The notes under the pieces are model-generated. The model was not told where the DNA came from, did no database searches, and saw only the letters and a program-made list of their open reading frames with translations. A DNA stretch of 64,000 nucleotides, from the NCBI GenBank assembly GCA_000507305.1, contig DF239094.1, forward strand, positions 62,001 through 126,000, read 5' to 3'. Position numbers and translations under genes: made by a program. Below, one piece after another: positions 54,738 to 64,000 of the stretch. Each line of letters begins with the position of its first letter. The first letter of the stretch is position 1. This DNA comes from Breviolum minutum Mf 1.05b.01. Taxonomy: Eukaryota; Sar; Dinophyceae; Suessiales; Symbiodiniaceae.

Positions 54738-55163
54738 GCTGCTGTGCAGCGGGCAGGAAGACGAACATGCAGCGTCTTGTATGTCTCGGAAGATGGAACT
54801 TGCAACTCTACTACGATAGTGTCAGAAAAGGGGCGAAGCAATTCATTTTTCAGAAATCCACATTGTGAGACATACCTAATTGAATTCAATAGCTTCTACG
54901 CGGGAGAACCGCGTCCATTTTGTCCTTCCAGTACAGCTCATGGTACATCCAGGATCTTGTCAAGATTTGTCAAGAACATCAAAACACATGATCAAAAATA
55001 TAACATGCCAAATATGGCTGTGCTGGAGGAGTATGATAATTCTCGAAGCTGGACAACCAAAATCTATCCTGAGAGTCAGAGCAAGAGTGAGCAAGTAATC
55101 AGTCGCAGCTTGGAGTTTTGTCAAGATATAGCTGTGGCCAGCGCAATGGTGCAGTCATCCTGA
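54738..55163 (+). CDS. 142-codon open frame, unknown protein
   Basis: Open from after TGA to TGA 55161 without interruption: CSVLYVSEDGTCNSTTIVSE, then FFRNPHCETYLIEFNSFYAG and MAVLEEYDNSRSWTTKIYPE. There is no ATG near the start, so it is an exon or starts within (PHCETYL... or MPNMAV). Such length is unlikely by chance in AT-rich DNA. No family recognised. Confidence 0.45.
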   Translation, partial: AAVQRAGRRTCSVLYVSEDGTCNSTTIVSEKGRSNSFFRNPHCETYLIEFNSFYAGEPRPFCPSSTAHGTSRILSRFVKNIKTHDQKYNMPNMAVLEEYDNSRSWTTKIYPESQSKSEQVISRSLEFCQDIAVASAMVQSS

Positions 55164-56779
55164 TTTGCACATTTGGGGCAGGTCTCTAGGTTTTCAGAAT
55201 CAAGTTTCAAGGTGTTGAATTGCGTGATTTCACAATCCATGCCCATTACATGTGGATCCTTTGGATAAGGGGCCCACAATTCTATGGGTACTTGCTGTTT
55301 GGATCAACAAAAACGATTCGGCCTCAAACCTCAGTTGTGTAGATTGGGTGGGAAAACCTTCTCGGTGGAGAAACTTTGGACTGCACTTCGATTGCGCATG
55401 AGGGTGACATGGAAAGATTGGGACAGTGGATTGGTCCTGTAATTTGATGCCTCAGTTCCTTCAGCCGAAGGATACCAACGCAAGACAACTTTGTGGGGAA
55501 AAAAGATGGAAAAAAATGACAAAAGGTCCTGGTGCATTCTGCATTGCCATGCAAGGATGGCACAGAATTATTCACAACTCTGAAGGTCTTGAAATGATTC
55601 GTTGGTAGTTGGTAGTGGCAGCAAGAGTGGGGATCTTCAGAGTCAAGAGTCTACTATCAGCCGGTGTGATAAGATCTGCTTGTCTACATTGGTTCCGCCT
55701 TGGATCCTTTGTCAAAAAATCGGTCTGCTATCTAGACAACTCACACATCACATAAGGCATCTGAGTTTTGTAATTGTATCTAGATGTTGAAAATAAAAAG
55801 TGTTCAATACTATTCACCTAAAGAAGTACTCAGCATGACATGTCAGAAAGTGATCAAGTGTTTTGGCACACTTGCCTCTGTCAGGGTGGCAAATGTAGCA
55901 CCGTTTACTACGCGTGGATTGTAATACACAATCAATTTCAACATCCCACTGGCGGTTTGCCATGAGCTGGGCATGTTGCATCTCGGATCATAGGGAAGCA
56001 TGTCACGTCTGAAATCTGATCAAATCTTGCTTGGTGCAGGACACATGTAGGAGAAACAAGATACCGCAGGAAAAATGGTCAACAAACCAGTGAAATGACT
56101 GACGGAAAAGCAATGAAAAATAGCTGAGTTCCCTTGACATCAAGCGTGGCATTTTTCTCATTGTCAAACCACGCAGCGGCAACGACTCTGAACCTTCTTC
56201 TTTCATTTTGACTCATAGTGACATAGATTACCATCATTGGCATGCAAAACTTTGAGCTGGGATTCGTTGAAAATCAGTCCAACATTTTGACGACCACCTT
56301 TTTGTTGCGAGTAGACTGAGGCAATCGCTGACAACCTTACTGCTGGCGTCTTTACTGGGCAAAGTCTCAATGCATGCCATGCCAATCTGCCCCAATGCAG
56401 GTTGCAAGAGGAGGACTGAAGGACATATGACCACAAAATTCATGAAACATCCAGGAGAAATGTGTTTTTTCAATAAAACCATCCTAAGGTGGATAGGAAG
56501 TTTGAATTTTTGATATCTTTTGATATTTTCTTTTAGTTTGGAGTTCAGAAAGTTCGGGGACGTCATCCAGCTACTGACCTACTGTTTCAGATCCTGTAAC
56601 CGAAGAGACTGGTTGAAACCGGGCAGGAGCTTTCGGGGTGTGAAGCAGTCTTTGACCCGCTGGTTGGATCACACATATGGCTACCCAGTTGGGCTATCTC
56701 CAAGACGGTTGTTTGTTTCCCTAATTTTTAACCTTTTATATCATCCTTTTATCATGTCCCGATTTTTTGGTACTGAATC
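55164..56779 (+). other. Scattered weak exon candidates
   Basis: Coding-like frames at 55341-55446 (IGWENLLGGETLDCTSIAHE), 56317-56421 (EAIADNLTAGVFTGQSLNAC) and 56590-56712 (SCNRRDWLKPGRSFRGVKQS then LTRWLDHTYGYPVGLSPRR). None could be chained. The rest is AT-rich. Confidence 0.33.
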
Positions 56780-58104
56780 ATGAGAAAAATCCGAAGTTTC
56801 TTTAAAAAAACACCTGAAACCAAGCCAACCATGCAGGATGGCTGTCGCCTTCATTTGCACATCTTGGAAGCTCATGTCCCTGTGCGACCGGGCTTGTGGT
56901 CGCAACGCCCACGCCTGATGGCACGCTTGGGCGATGTGGAGAAACACACGGAGTGACCGGATTTTTTTGGTGGGAAGGTTGATGTACACATTAAAAAATT
57001 AGCCTTAGCTTAAGGTTGGTGAAATGTTTCGAACAGGTTCATGGAGGTGAGATCATGGCAATTTTTGTTGAGTAGTGGTAGCTGTGAATTTCGAGGTACT
57101 CTGTACTTGCCATAGCAGGGAACATTTCACACTTCACCATACAACTTCGGAGAGGAGAGTGAATTAAAAACAGCTGACATAGTATGAGTCTCGAGTAAGC
57201 TAGTAAGATTAGTTCCTTGACGTCAGGACGGCTAAGAGTGCTAAGTAACAGCTAACAACTGACAGAAATTGCTCATACCATACAGCTCTCAAAGGAGCCA
57301 GCGGTATTTGTCCAGACAGTTCGTGGATGCAACTGGCACTTTGGAGATACACTGACCTTTGTTTTGCGTCCCCGAGATCTACGTGGTGGAATTCATTTCA
57401 GTTCCTGATGCTGAACAACTTTTGGTTGTTACGTCCTATTTTTCCTTAATGCTTTGAAGCTTTCAGTACCGGGTTGATCGCTGGGGATATTTGAAGGTAG
57501 TTTTTTCAGTATGTTTATGCTGCACGTTTGCTTGTAATGGGGCCAACTATTCCAAAATAAGATATTCATCTCATTCAGAAATTTATATGCACTGGTCATT
57601 AGCCAACTAATCTAGATTCAAGTAGCCTGAAGTTTGACCAGACAGGTTTGCAAGGGAAGATGGACTTGCGCTTTGGCCTTTTTCAGGTTTCTTGGCATTT
57701 TTTCACCTGCGAAATTTCACTTTTCTCAATCTCTTTCCATGCATTCTGAGTAGATTTGAGTAGCTGGTTTTCTCTCACTGTCCTGCATGCTTCAGTAAAT
57801 CGAAGTAACTCGTCAATATCATATTCAAAGAGTTTCAAGGTTTTGCCCATGGCATCGCATCCATCCACTTTCTTTTTTTTCGCATTCAAGATTCACTTCA
57901 TCTCAGGTGGATTTATCACAATCTACCGATTTGGGTGAAGGTTTCTTAGACCTTCAGCTCTTACACCGTGCTCTCCCAGAAAATTTCCAGTGGAAGTCTC
58001 CCAAAGTGGAGATTCGCATCAGGGATTCGCAGGCCTCCAAAGAGGTGCCCCAAGACCGTGACATCTCAAAATCCTTAGTGCAGCATACGAGAGGGAAGGA
58101 TTAG
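56780..58104 (+). CDS. C2-domain-like protein, four exons
   Basis: Exons 56780-56950, 57295-(57360 or 57375), 57467-57496 and 57907-58104, all in phase 0. It starts MRKIRSFFKKTPETKPTMQD; CRLHLHILEAHVPVRPGLWS and PRLMARLGDVEKHT match the first strands of a C2 domain. After a GA donor, EPAVFVQTVRGCNWHFGDTL gives the NPxWxExF-like strand. A 30-bp micro-exon encodes YRVDRWGYLK, and the last exon VDLSQSTDLGEGFLDLQLLH runs to a stop at 58102. C2 domains bind phospholipids, often with calcium; the usual aspartate cluster is not evident here. The end of exon 2 is unclear (TF or LRPR). Confidence 0.58.
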
Positions 58105-58776
58105 GTCCGGTGAAGGATCTATGGGCCTATGGGGATTTGATTAGTATAATTAGATATTTGAACTTATATAGCATTTGAGCTTAATCACAATTATATAGCA
58201 TCATTTCGCATCATGTAAAATCATTCAATGCCAATGCAATTCATTTAACATCATGTATTGTCGTTAATGTTCCAGTCCAAAGCACTTGAAGCGACTCATT
58301 ACAAAATATGGTTCAATGACAGGCTTAGAACATATCCACAAGCCATAGAAATATTTCAATATGCCCTAGAGATGCTTCATGAGTTCAGAGGATTGCTGAT
58401 TATGACGGCAGTTTCATCGATTTATGATAATTTCATAGAAAAACGCAGGCGGCGCAAACGGCGCGTAAGCTGACTTATTTCAAAACATCCCGCGTAAGGG
58501 AAAGTGTGGTGCGCGTAAGGTAGCACATAGGAATCTATCAAGGTTTTCAGCGCAGCTCATATGTTTCTTCAACATGTTGCTATCACATTACACCTGAATG
58601 TTCTCGTTTGAGGTTTCAGAGGAACAAGACCTTTACTGGAAGGAGTTCTGATGCCACCATGTTTGGAACTCTCGAGTATAGAATATACACGAATACACAA
58701 AAAATCGATAAAAATCGTATTTGGCTATACAATGCTATCCAGCTTTTAAATTATTATATACAATCAATAGACATTG
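58105..58776. other. Non-coding, AT-rich
   Basis: GCGCGTAAG-type motif occurs three times at 58460-58520. No exon seen. Confidence 0.45.
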
Positions 58777-58950
58777 TAACAGACTAGTTCAGCATTTCCA
58801 TGTAATTCCATGGTCAAAGTCAGCTGCACTGTGCAGGTGACTGCCCGCATCTTTGCGACCATGACTGTGAACACCGACCCGAAGGTCTTGTTAGCCGATT
58901 CCATGGCCAATACGCCCCTGGTGGAACGGATGTTGAGCCTTGGCGAATGA
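58777..58950 (+). CDS. ORF or first exon (46 codons from ATG 58810)
   Basis: MVKVSCTVQVTARIFATMTV then NTDPKVLLADSMANTPLVER and MLSLGE, stop at 58948. Beta-strand-like with good codon composition. Open upstream to 58777. Confidence 0.43.
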
Positions 58951-59167
58951 AGTGTGGCATTTTGGGATGTAGATCTTGGGAGGTTTGTCAAGAAAAGTTA
59001 GAAGTTATAGCTTTTAGATGCTTTTAGGATTTTCCAGAGTGGCCTAAGATTGACTTGAATGAATAGAACATCAGTGAGTATGACATGGTACTTCCAGTTT
59101 TTTTTTTCAGTGAAAAGCGACCAATAAAGTGGGATGTCAGGTAGCAACACTGCTGTCAGCTGTTGAG

Positions 59168-59452
59168 GTATCCCTGTGTCCATTGTGGCTCTGAAGCTCA
59201 ACTCGGCGAGCGAAGTGAGGCACCATCAGAGTCAGACAGAACTGGTGACTTGTCATTCCTTCAACTGTTGGGGTGCGGTTCAGGGCCGTTGGTCACAGGA
59301 TGTAGTTAGATGGTTCACAGTGATGATAGAAGCATGCTATTTGTATGGTTTATCCATTTGCATGTTTGGTGTTTTTTGCCATTCCCATGTGTTAGCCTTC
59401 CAAAACTTGGCCTCACCGATCCATTTTGGGAGTTTTTTGGTTGCAACCCTAG
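59168..59452 (+). CDS. Two candidate exons
   Basis: 59168-59244 (IPVSIVALKLNSASEVRHHQ then SQTEL, donor CTG|GTGACT) and about 59406-59452 (LGLTDPFWEFFGCNP, donor CCTAG|GTGAGG). Strong donors; the link between the two is not shown. Confidence 0.45.
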
Positions 59453-59669
59453 GTGAGGTGCCATGTGCATCCAAAGTCTGCCAGGATGTCAGACCTGGGC
59501 GAGGCCTGACCACAACCTGAACATCTATGATGATTCATCAGAAAATGATAAAGAATGTATAGAGACAGAATTGAAAAAAAGATAAACAAAAAGATCCCTA
59601 CCCCCCCCTAACCCTGGAAAAATGTACTGTACTCGGTACTCATACATATGCGGCGCAAGGTCCCCCCCA

Positions 59670-59804
59670 TTAAGGAGGGACACAACAAACAACAACTCTG
59701 CCCGAATCCTCTGCCCAGAGGTGCCCACGGACACTGGGCGCTTCAACACATCCCTGGAGGATCGAGTCACCGATGTGAATCCATGGTCACCAAAAAAAGG
59801 ATGA
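59670..59804 (+). CDS. Candidate exon
   Basis: NNNSARILCPEVPTDTGRFN then TSLEDRVTDVNPWSPKKG and TGA at 59802. The competing frame (MRRKVPPIKEGHNKQQLCPN) is less protein-like. Confidence 0.45.
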   Translation, partial: LRRDTTNNNSARILCPEVPTDTGRFNTSLEDRVTDVNPWSPKKG

Positions 59805-60215
59805 TGTTGGGTGATGTAAGTACTCCAATTTTGAAGAATTCAATAAAAATCAAAAAGTTGTTGTGGTAGATGTCCATTGTTTCTTAAGCAAGCCTTCAAC
59901 AAGTGATGTTTTTTTCTTTTTTTGCTTCTCACTCTTTAGAGATTAGACCAGACTTAGAGGTGTCACGCTTGCCGAGCCAACGACTGCAGGAACATCGCTA
60001 CCATTGACTACATTGCCACGACGACCGCAGGCCTGTGAAACACGTAGACTATTTACTATTATATTGAATAATAACTTGCAATATTTTGTTGCTTCAATAT
60101 ATGAACAATGATCATCATAATGACGATGATAACATGGCAATTGAACATTTTTCTGTGACTTATATGTGGATCTTAGTTGAAGGTTTCATTTCCATCACCT
60201 AAACCACCTTTGCAG

Positions 60216-60350
60216 GGACCACCGGTGCCCATGCAAGCTTCAACCATTCGGCCATTGGAGCTGAAAGAAAAAATGGCGAATATGGGATTCCTCAAAAAGT
60301 GGAGATGGAAGGAATATGGTCAAAAGAAACTGGTTACTCAAATATATTAG
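60216..60350 (+). CDS. Terminal exon, 44 codons
   Basis: GPPVPMQASTIRPLELKEKM then ANMGFLKKWRWKEYGQKKLV and TAG at 60348. Acceptor CACCTTTGCAG. Lys/Trp-rich helical end; unknown protein. Confidence 0.52.
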   Translation, partial: GPPVPMQASTIRPLELKEKMANMGFLKKWRWKEYGQKKLVTQIY

Positions 60351-60922
60351 AAGTCGTCATTTTGGAAACACAGCATGACACAACTACTGTATTTTGTTCC
60401 TGGATATATTTTAAGAGCGAAGGACAAGAGACGCCAAACGACAAGAGTGGTATGTACTTGTTACTCAGCAGCCTTTCAGCTTCTCTCAGTTACTCCTACA
60501 ATGCACCTCAGTGGAGCAGCCATGACTTGATGCAGTGATGATATTTCCTTAAAATTCAGCTGATGACAATAGCCAGATAGCGAAACTACAGTAATTGATA
60601 GCATTCTATTGAAGGGGTTGAAGGGCTTGATTAAACTTGAATCCCTGAGCCTTCAATGTGTTTGTGTGGTGTGTCCACACAAACACATGTCCAGATGGGT
60701 CAAGCTTCGCAAAGGCGAGGCGCTTTGCCAGTTTTGAACATTGAATGAACTTCCAGATTTGTGGCTGCAACATCACTTCGAATTTTAACCTTCCACAATG
60801 GTTCATCTTTCGAGTTGTGTGGTTTCCCTGGCTACAAACTTCAAAACACTCCTAGCATTCATCATTTTCAGTGCTGGAGGTGGTTGCTTTGTTTTCTGCC
60901 TGGCTTTCGCGAAGGCTTCTAG

Positions 60923-60997
60923 CCACTTGCTGATGATGACATGGGACGACAGGATGATGACTTTTTGAACAGGCAGAAAACTCCAAAACCTCAGAAG
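60923..60997 (+). CDS. Exon, 25 codons
   Basis: PLADDDMGRQDDDFLNRQKT then PKPQK with the strong donor GTATGTTT, phase 0 at both ends. It could start at MGRQ. The following open frame (FSTPGHCPNDPQILCLVPEL) to about 61130 may be a further exon. Confidence 0.47.
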
Positions 60998-61278
60998 GTA
61001 TGTTTCAAATTAAGCCTTGCCCTATCGTGCTTCTCAACCCCTGGACACTGCCCCAATGACCCCCAGATCTTATGCTTGGTGCCCGAGCTGCGGAGTCCCG
61101 AGGCCGTGGTATTCTCAAATGTGCATTTAGGTACCACTAACTTTGATGTCATTTGAGAAACCAACATGTCTACTACAATAATCATACTATACACCAAAAA
61201 TATCAAAAAAATACCTGCAGAGTTTATTCTCTGTTCACAGTTTGTTACACCCTAAAAAAGAACCCCAAAAGTAGAAAG

Positions 61279-61362
61279 ATGGAGTCCATGTCGGTAAGCC
61301 CCTGCGGGGTCGACGTCAGGCCGCAGAACGACAGCGAAGTGGAGAGTTGTTACGCTTGGTGA
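61279..61362 (+). CDS. Candidate terminal exon
   Basis: MESMSVSPCGVDVRPQNDSE then VESCYAW and TGA; a second frame (AAERQRSGELLRLVKTRSW) competes. Confidence 0.33.
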   Translation: MESMSVSPCGVDVRPQNDSEVESCYAW

Positions 61363-61404
61363 AGACCCGAAGTTGGTGCCATGGTGGAATGATGATAATT
61401 GTAG

Positions 61405-61491
61405 GGTTCGTTAAGGGGGGGGGGTGTTCCATGGGAAGATTGGGGAACCTTACAAAAGATTAGGGGAATCACCACCCCCCCCCAAGAATCC
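61405..61491. mobile_element. Fold-back element with G10/C9 ends
   Basis: GGTTCGTTAAG plus ten G and TG at the left; CACCACC plus C-run and AAGAATCC at the right, which are inverted repeats. An 87-bp short element or hairpin. A similar C9 tract at 11467 may be a half copy. Confidence 0.45.
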
Positions 61492-61681
61492 TAGCAGAGA
61501 ATTGATGTCAAAGTGACTTTTTTCGGTCAAGCAGTGGAACTGAAACTCAGCCCATTTTTGAAACGCACAAATTAACGAGGGGTATAGCTATTTCGGTATA
61601 TAATATATATATATATATATTATAGTTGCTTTTTTTTTGGTGAGGTGCCAACAAGATTCGAAGTTGTTTGGCCTTTTCCAG

Positions 61682-61787
61682 GCCTGCAACAATTCCAGTT
61701 GAGGAGATTGGCTACCAAGTGGATGAGGCTCATCGAGATCCGGGTGATACCACGGGAAGGAAATCCTTAGGCTACGCCTTGAAATAG
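61682..61787 (+). CDS. Terminal exon, 34 codons
   Basis: After CTTTTCCAG, phase 2: PATIPVEEIGYQVDEAHRDP then GDTTGRKSLGYALK and TAG at 61785. Clean acceptor and composition; unknown family. Confidence 0.52.
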
Positions 61788-61947
61788 ACCTGTAATGAGG
61801 ATTGATGAGGAGTGAAACATGAGAAACGCCACATCCAAATCTGCAGGAGCTGCACCCAAGTTGGATGAATTTGTTTGGTAACAGTTCACCTTGGAAGCAG
61901 CATAGAACTATTCCTGTGTGCTTCATCTTTGTCGATTTTGTCCATAG

Positions 61948-62052
61948 GCTGCTGATGGCTTGCAGATGCGGAGCCTTGTAGCCGAAGACCAGCGCCGTGT
62001 GCGCTTGAGAGTGGCATATGCAGGGAATCCCATAGGAATGCAACAACGGTAG
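61948..62052 (+). CDS. Terminal exon, 34 codons
   Basis: After GTCCATAG: AADGLQMRSLVAEDQRRVRL then RVAYAGNPIGMQQR and TAG at 62050. It might follow 61787 as part of one gene if the stop there is spliced out by a GA donor (GAAATCC). Confidence 0.52.
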   Translation, partial: AADGLQMRSLVAEDQRRVRLRVAYAGNPIGMQQR

Positions 62053-62387
62053 AGGTGAAGTGCAACTGGTGATGTTGGTAAATGGATGTAAATGGTATTA
62101 CTAAATGATGTAGGGCCCTTGTTCTTTTGCAGCTTGGCAAATCGACGACTGGATGGCCAACTTAAATGTTTGTACTATTGGAAAAATTAGGTGAAACATT
62201 TATCTTTATATTTGAACGTGTTGTACAGCCACTTAGCAGCTTTTGTCACCGATAGTTGATTCTTGTGAAGAGTTTGCGTGTCAAAGATTTTCAAAGAATA
62301 TACTGTACTGATTGCTTTTTTGGGTTCCATGTGATATATGCCTGGATATGTCAAATAAGTTATAATGTGGTGCATTGTAATCTTAGT

Positions 62388-62530
62388 GTGTTGTGACATG
62401 ATATTATGACATGATATGGCATGATATTTGTATGATATGATTTGATACAATACTACCATACAGATATACATGATGAATATGATACAATAGAATAGAACTT
62501 GGAATAATATGATATCATATTGCTTGATAT
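62388..62530. repeat. GATATGA-rich tract
   Basis: Imperfect ATGATATGATTTGATAC units like those at 35082-35690. Confidence 0.75.
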
Positions 62531-62538
62531 TTTAACAG

Positions 62539-62650
62539 GCTATCGCCTGTCAGCCGCAGCGAGGCTTGTGGCTGGAGAAAAGTCGGCATGCTGGGGTTAG
62601 TACCAGACACAATATTTCACGTTAAGCACTTGTTGAAGGATGATTTTTGA
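62539..62650 (+). CDS. Candidate exon, two frames
   Basis: After TTTTAACAG: LSPVSRSEACGWRKVGMLGL then VPDTIFHVKHLLKDDF (phase 2), or AIACQPQRGLWLEKSRHAGV (phase 0). Confidence 0.38.
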
Positions 62651-63109
62651 TGATTTTTCTTTTCGGTGGGGGACGTGTGCTAAGTGAGAAGCGATCATTG
62701 TTTGTCTTGGTTTTGTTGGGGTGGTTTGGGGTGGGGTGGGCTGGTGGATGATAACATTCCTTGAACTTGTGCGCGCATGTGATGCTACACCACTGTCTGG
62801 GATGGGGTGGATGGCTGTGGAACTTGTGTACACATGCGATAGCTGGGAAATCTTGCACACGCCTTTTCTAACATGTATTGACCAGGATCCCCATGATGGA
62901 AACTAACAGGGGCAATTCCATGCACATGTGAATGCATTAAGTTTTTCTGTTTCACAGTTTATTTGCATAATACTTCATTTTCAACAGCCTTCGATATAAA
63001 GAACCTTAGAAACCAGAAGCATCGACAGCTCAAGTCTTTTTCTATCTTTTTCTGACGCAAATGGTAACAAAAGCCTGCCGTGCGTGAACTTTCTCATCCT
63101 TTCAGTGCC

Positions 63110-63595
63110 CACATTCAAAGATGAAAAACCCCTAGAGCCGCCATTTTGCCACACCGCACTTGCCCGCCGTTCTCTGGAAAGCGAGCCCCGATTTCCATGA
63201 CGCGGGGCTGGAAACCGAAACCCATTTTCCACCAAAAACCTCTTCTGGAAACCGGTGCTCAATTCGGGAGTCGAGGTTTCAGGCGCCCACCGCCTAGGCC
63301 AAATTCGGGTGGCCGGGATGGCCATACATCGTCGTTTGCTACATGGCCCCCGCCCGCGTCATCCAAAATCCAAAATCATAACGGACTGTCTGGATTTTGG
63401 GTTTTAGACTTAGAGTTCGGATTTCGGATTGCGGGATCTCGGATTTTGGATTTTGGATTGTTGTACAATCCGTTCTTCTGGTGGCAGGCCCAACCACGGC
63501 CGTTTGGATTTTGGATTTTGTACACGGTTTGGATTTCGCATAAACTTATTGCTACTACACACCGACTCGGGTCGGCGGATTGTGACTTCTCCTGA
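63110..63595. other. GC-richer segment with TTTTGGATT-like repeats
   Basis: 63120-63360 is markedly GC-richer than its flanks and holds one long + frame (CPPFSGKRAPISMTRGWKPK and on). 63362-63540 has repeated GGATTTTGG units, which make the frame's FGFWILD-like end. Low-complexity origin seems likelier than a gene. Confidence 0.4.
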
Positions 63596-63764
63596 TTTTA
63601 ACTGAAGCATACTGAAGCCATATATGCCCTGCACCCTGAGGATGGTGGTCAATATTGCGGCTGGGCAAGGGTGTCTGGACTGAACATGATCACAGAAAAG
63701 ATGGGTAGAATCCCAACCCAGAAGCGATCAGATTCCAGTCTGACGCAGCGCATATGCCTTGAAG

Positions 63765-63895
63765 GCTACCATGAAACATGTTGAATCTCAGGTGAAAGGG
63801 GGATCGCCCCTGACAGTGGCTGGCATGTTGGATCGTAAGGACCCAAGTCTTGTGGGAAACTTCTCGGCTCTGCAAGATGCGCTGCTCGGGCTCAG
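63765..63895 (+). CDS. Exon near the window end
   Basis: MKHVESQVKGGSPLTVAGML then DRKDPSLVGNFSALQDALLG and L plus AG|GTGCTT. Acceptor TTGAAG, phase 0 in and 2 out. An ATG at 63771 may be an initiator. Unknown protein, continuing outside the window. Confidence 0.53.
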
Positions 63896-64000
63896 GTGCT
63901 TTGTCCCTCCACTTGCGACAGAAGATCTTTGTTTGTGGTGCTAGCCGGTAGGGAGCCACGAGTACAAACTGCGGTCAATGTATCACAAGGTTTGCTATAG

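Noticed and set aside
55950-55990. Zinc protease motif (CHELGMLH)
   Set aside because: The second histidine is not at the HExxH position and the frame ends at once.
63128-63152. Dinoflagellate spliced-leader relic (GCCGCCATTTTGCC)
   Set aside because: Only GCCATTTTG matches the known leader core; the flanks (TAG before, GCTCAAG after) are absent.

Overview
This window looks like nuclear DNA of a dinoflagellate, most likely a Symbiodiniaceae-type alga. The clues are: short coding exons set in long non-coding DNA; phase-2 junctions with a G right after the acceptor AG; introns that fit together only if GC and GA donors are allowed beside GT; every supportable exon on the + strand (unidirectional gene array); dinoflagellate-type TTTAGGG repeats inside the sequence; and many simple repeats and MITEs. 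I see no rRNA, tRNA, operon, bacterial promoter or CRISPR array. Reading was by eye. Most single-exon calls are provisional, because a 40-60 codon open frame flanked by AG and GT can occur by chance. Chains of exons that agree in phase and family are firmer.

Layout. 0-2 kb: C-terminal 659 residues of a large basic protein, cut by the window edge. A second copy at 36.7-38.2 kb carries an N-terminal J domain. 5.2-9.2 kb: exons of a leucine-rich-repeat (LRR) protein. 9.6-17.3 kb: scattered exons of one or more unrecognised genes, a cluster of 13 copies of a TCGCGGAAGC-like decamer (14.06-14.73 kb) and a 266-bp AC microsatellite. 19.3-21.7 kb: a five-segment gene for a low-complexity Pro/Ser/Lys protein with an Arg/Gly-rich tail; one of its introns holds two abutting MITEs. 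22-26 kb: scattered exons and a 7 x 10 bp tandem repeat.

26.2-27.9 kb: a complete two-exon Arf GTPase gene followed by a decayed intronless Arf/Arl copy. 29.8-34 kb: a gene rebuilt from twelve exons whose S1-S6 and start of RCK resemble BK/Slo potassium channels, but whose pore segment lacks TVGYG and whose S4 lacks the arginine ladder. It is the most striking item here. 34.4-36.4 kb: a degenerate GATATGA-rich tract and small exons. 38.4-38.8 kb: helical repeats of the octotricopeptide/RAP type.

39.5-43 kb: isolated exons. 44.2-47.4 kb: a second LRR-like gene. 47.6-53.3 kb: exons of a helical, coiled-coil-rich protein. 53.9-54.6 kb: a small two-exon basic protein. 54.7-55.2 kb: a 142-codon open frame. 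56.8-58.1 kb: a C2-domain-like protein in four exons. 58.8-64 kb: further exons, a fold-back element and a GC-richer low-complexity stretch.

Three MITE-like families (A, B, C) occur in several copies, mostly in introns. The genes look like an ordinary mix of signalling, scaffolding and organelle-RNA functions; nothing suggests that they form one pathway.
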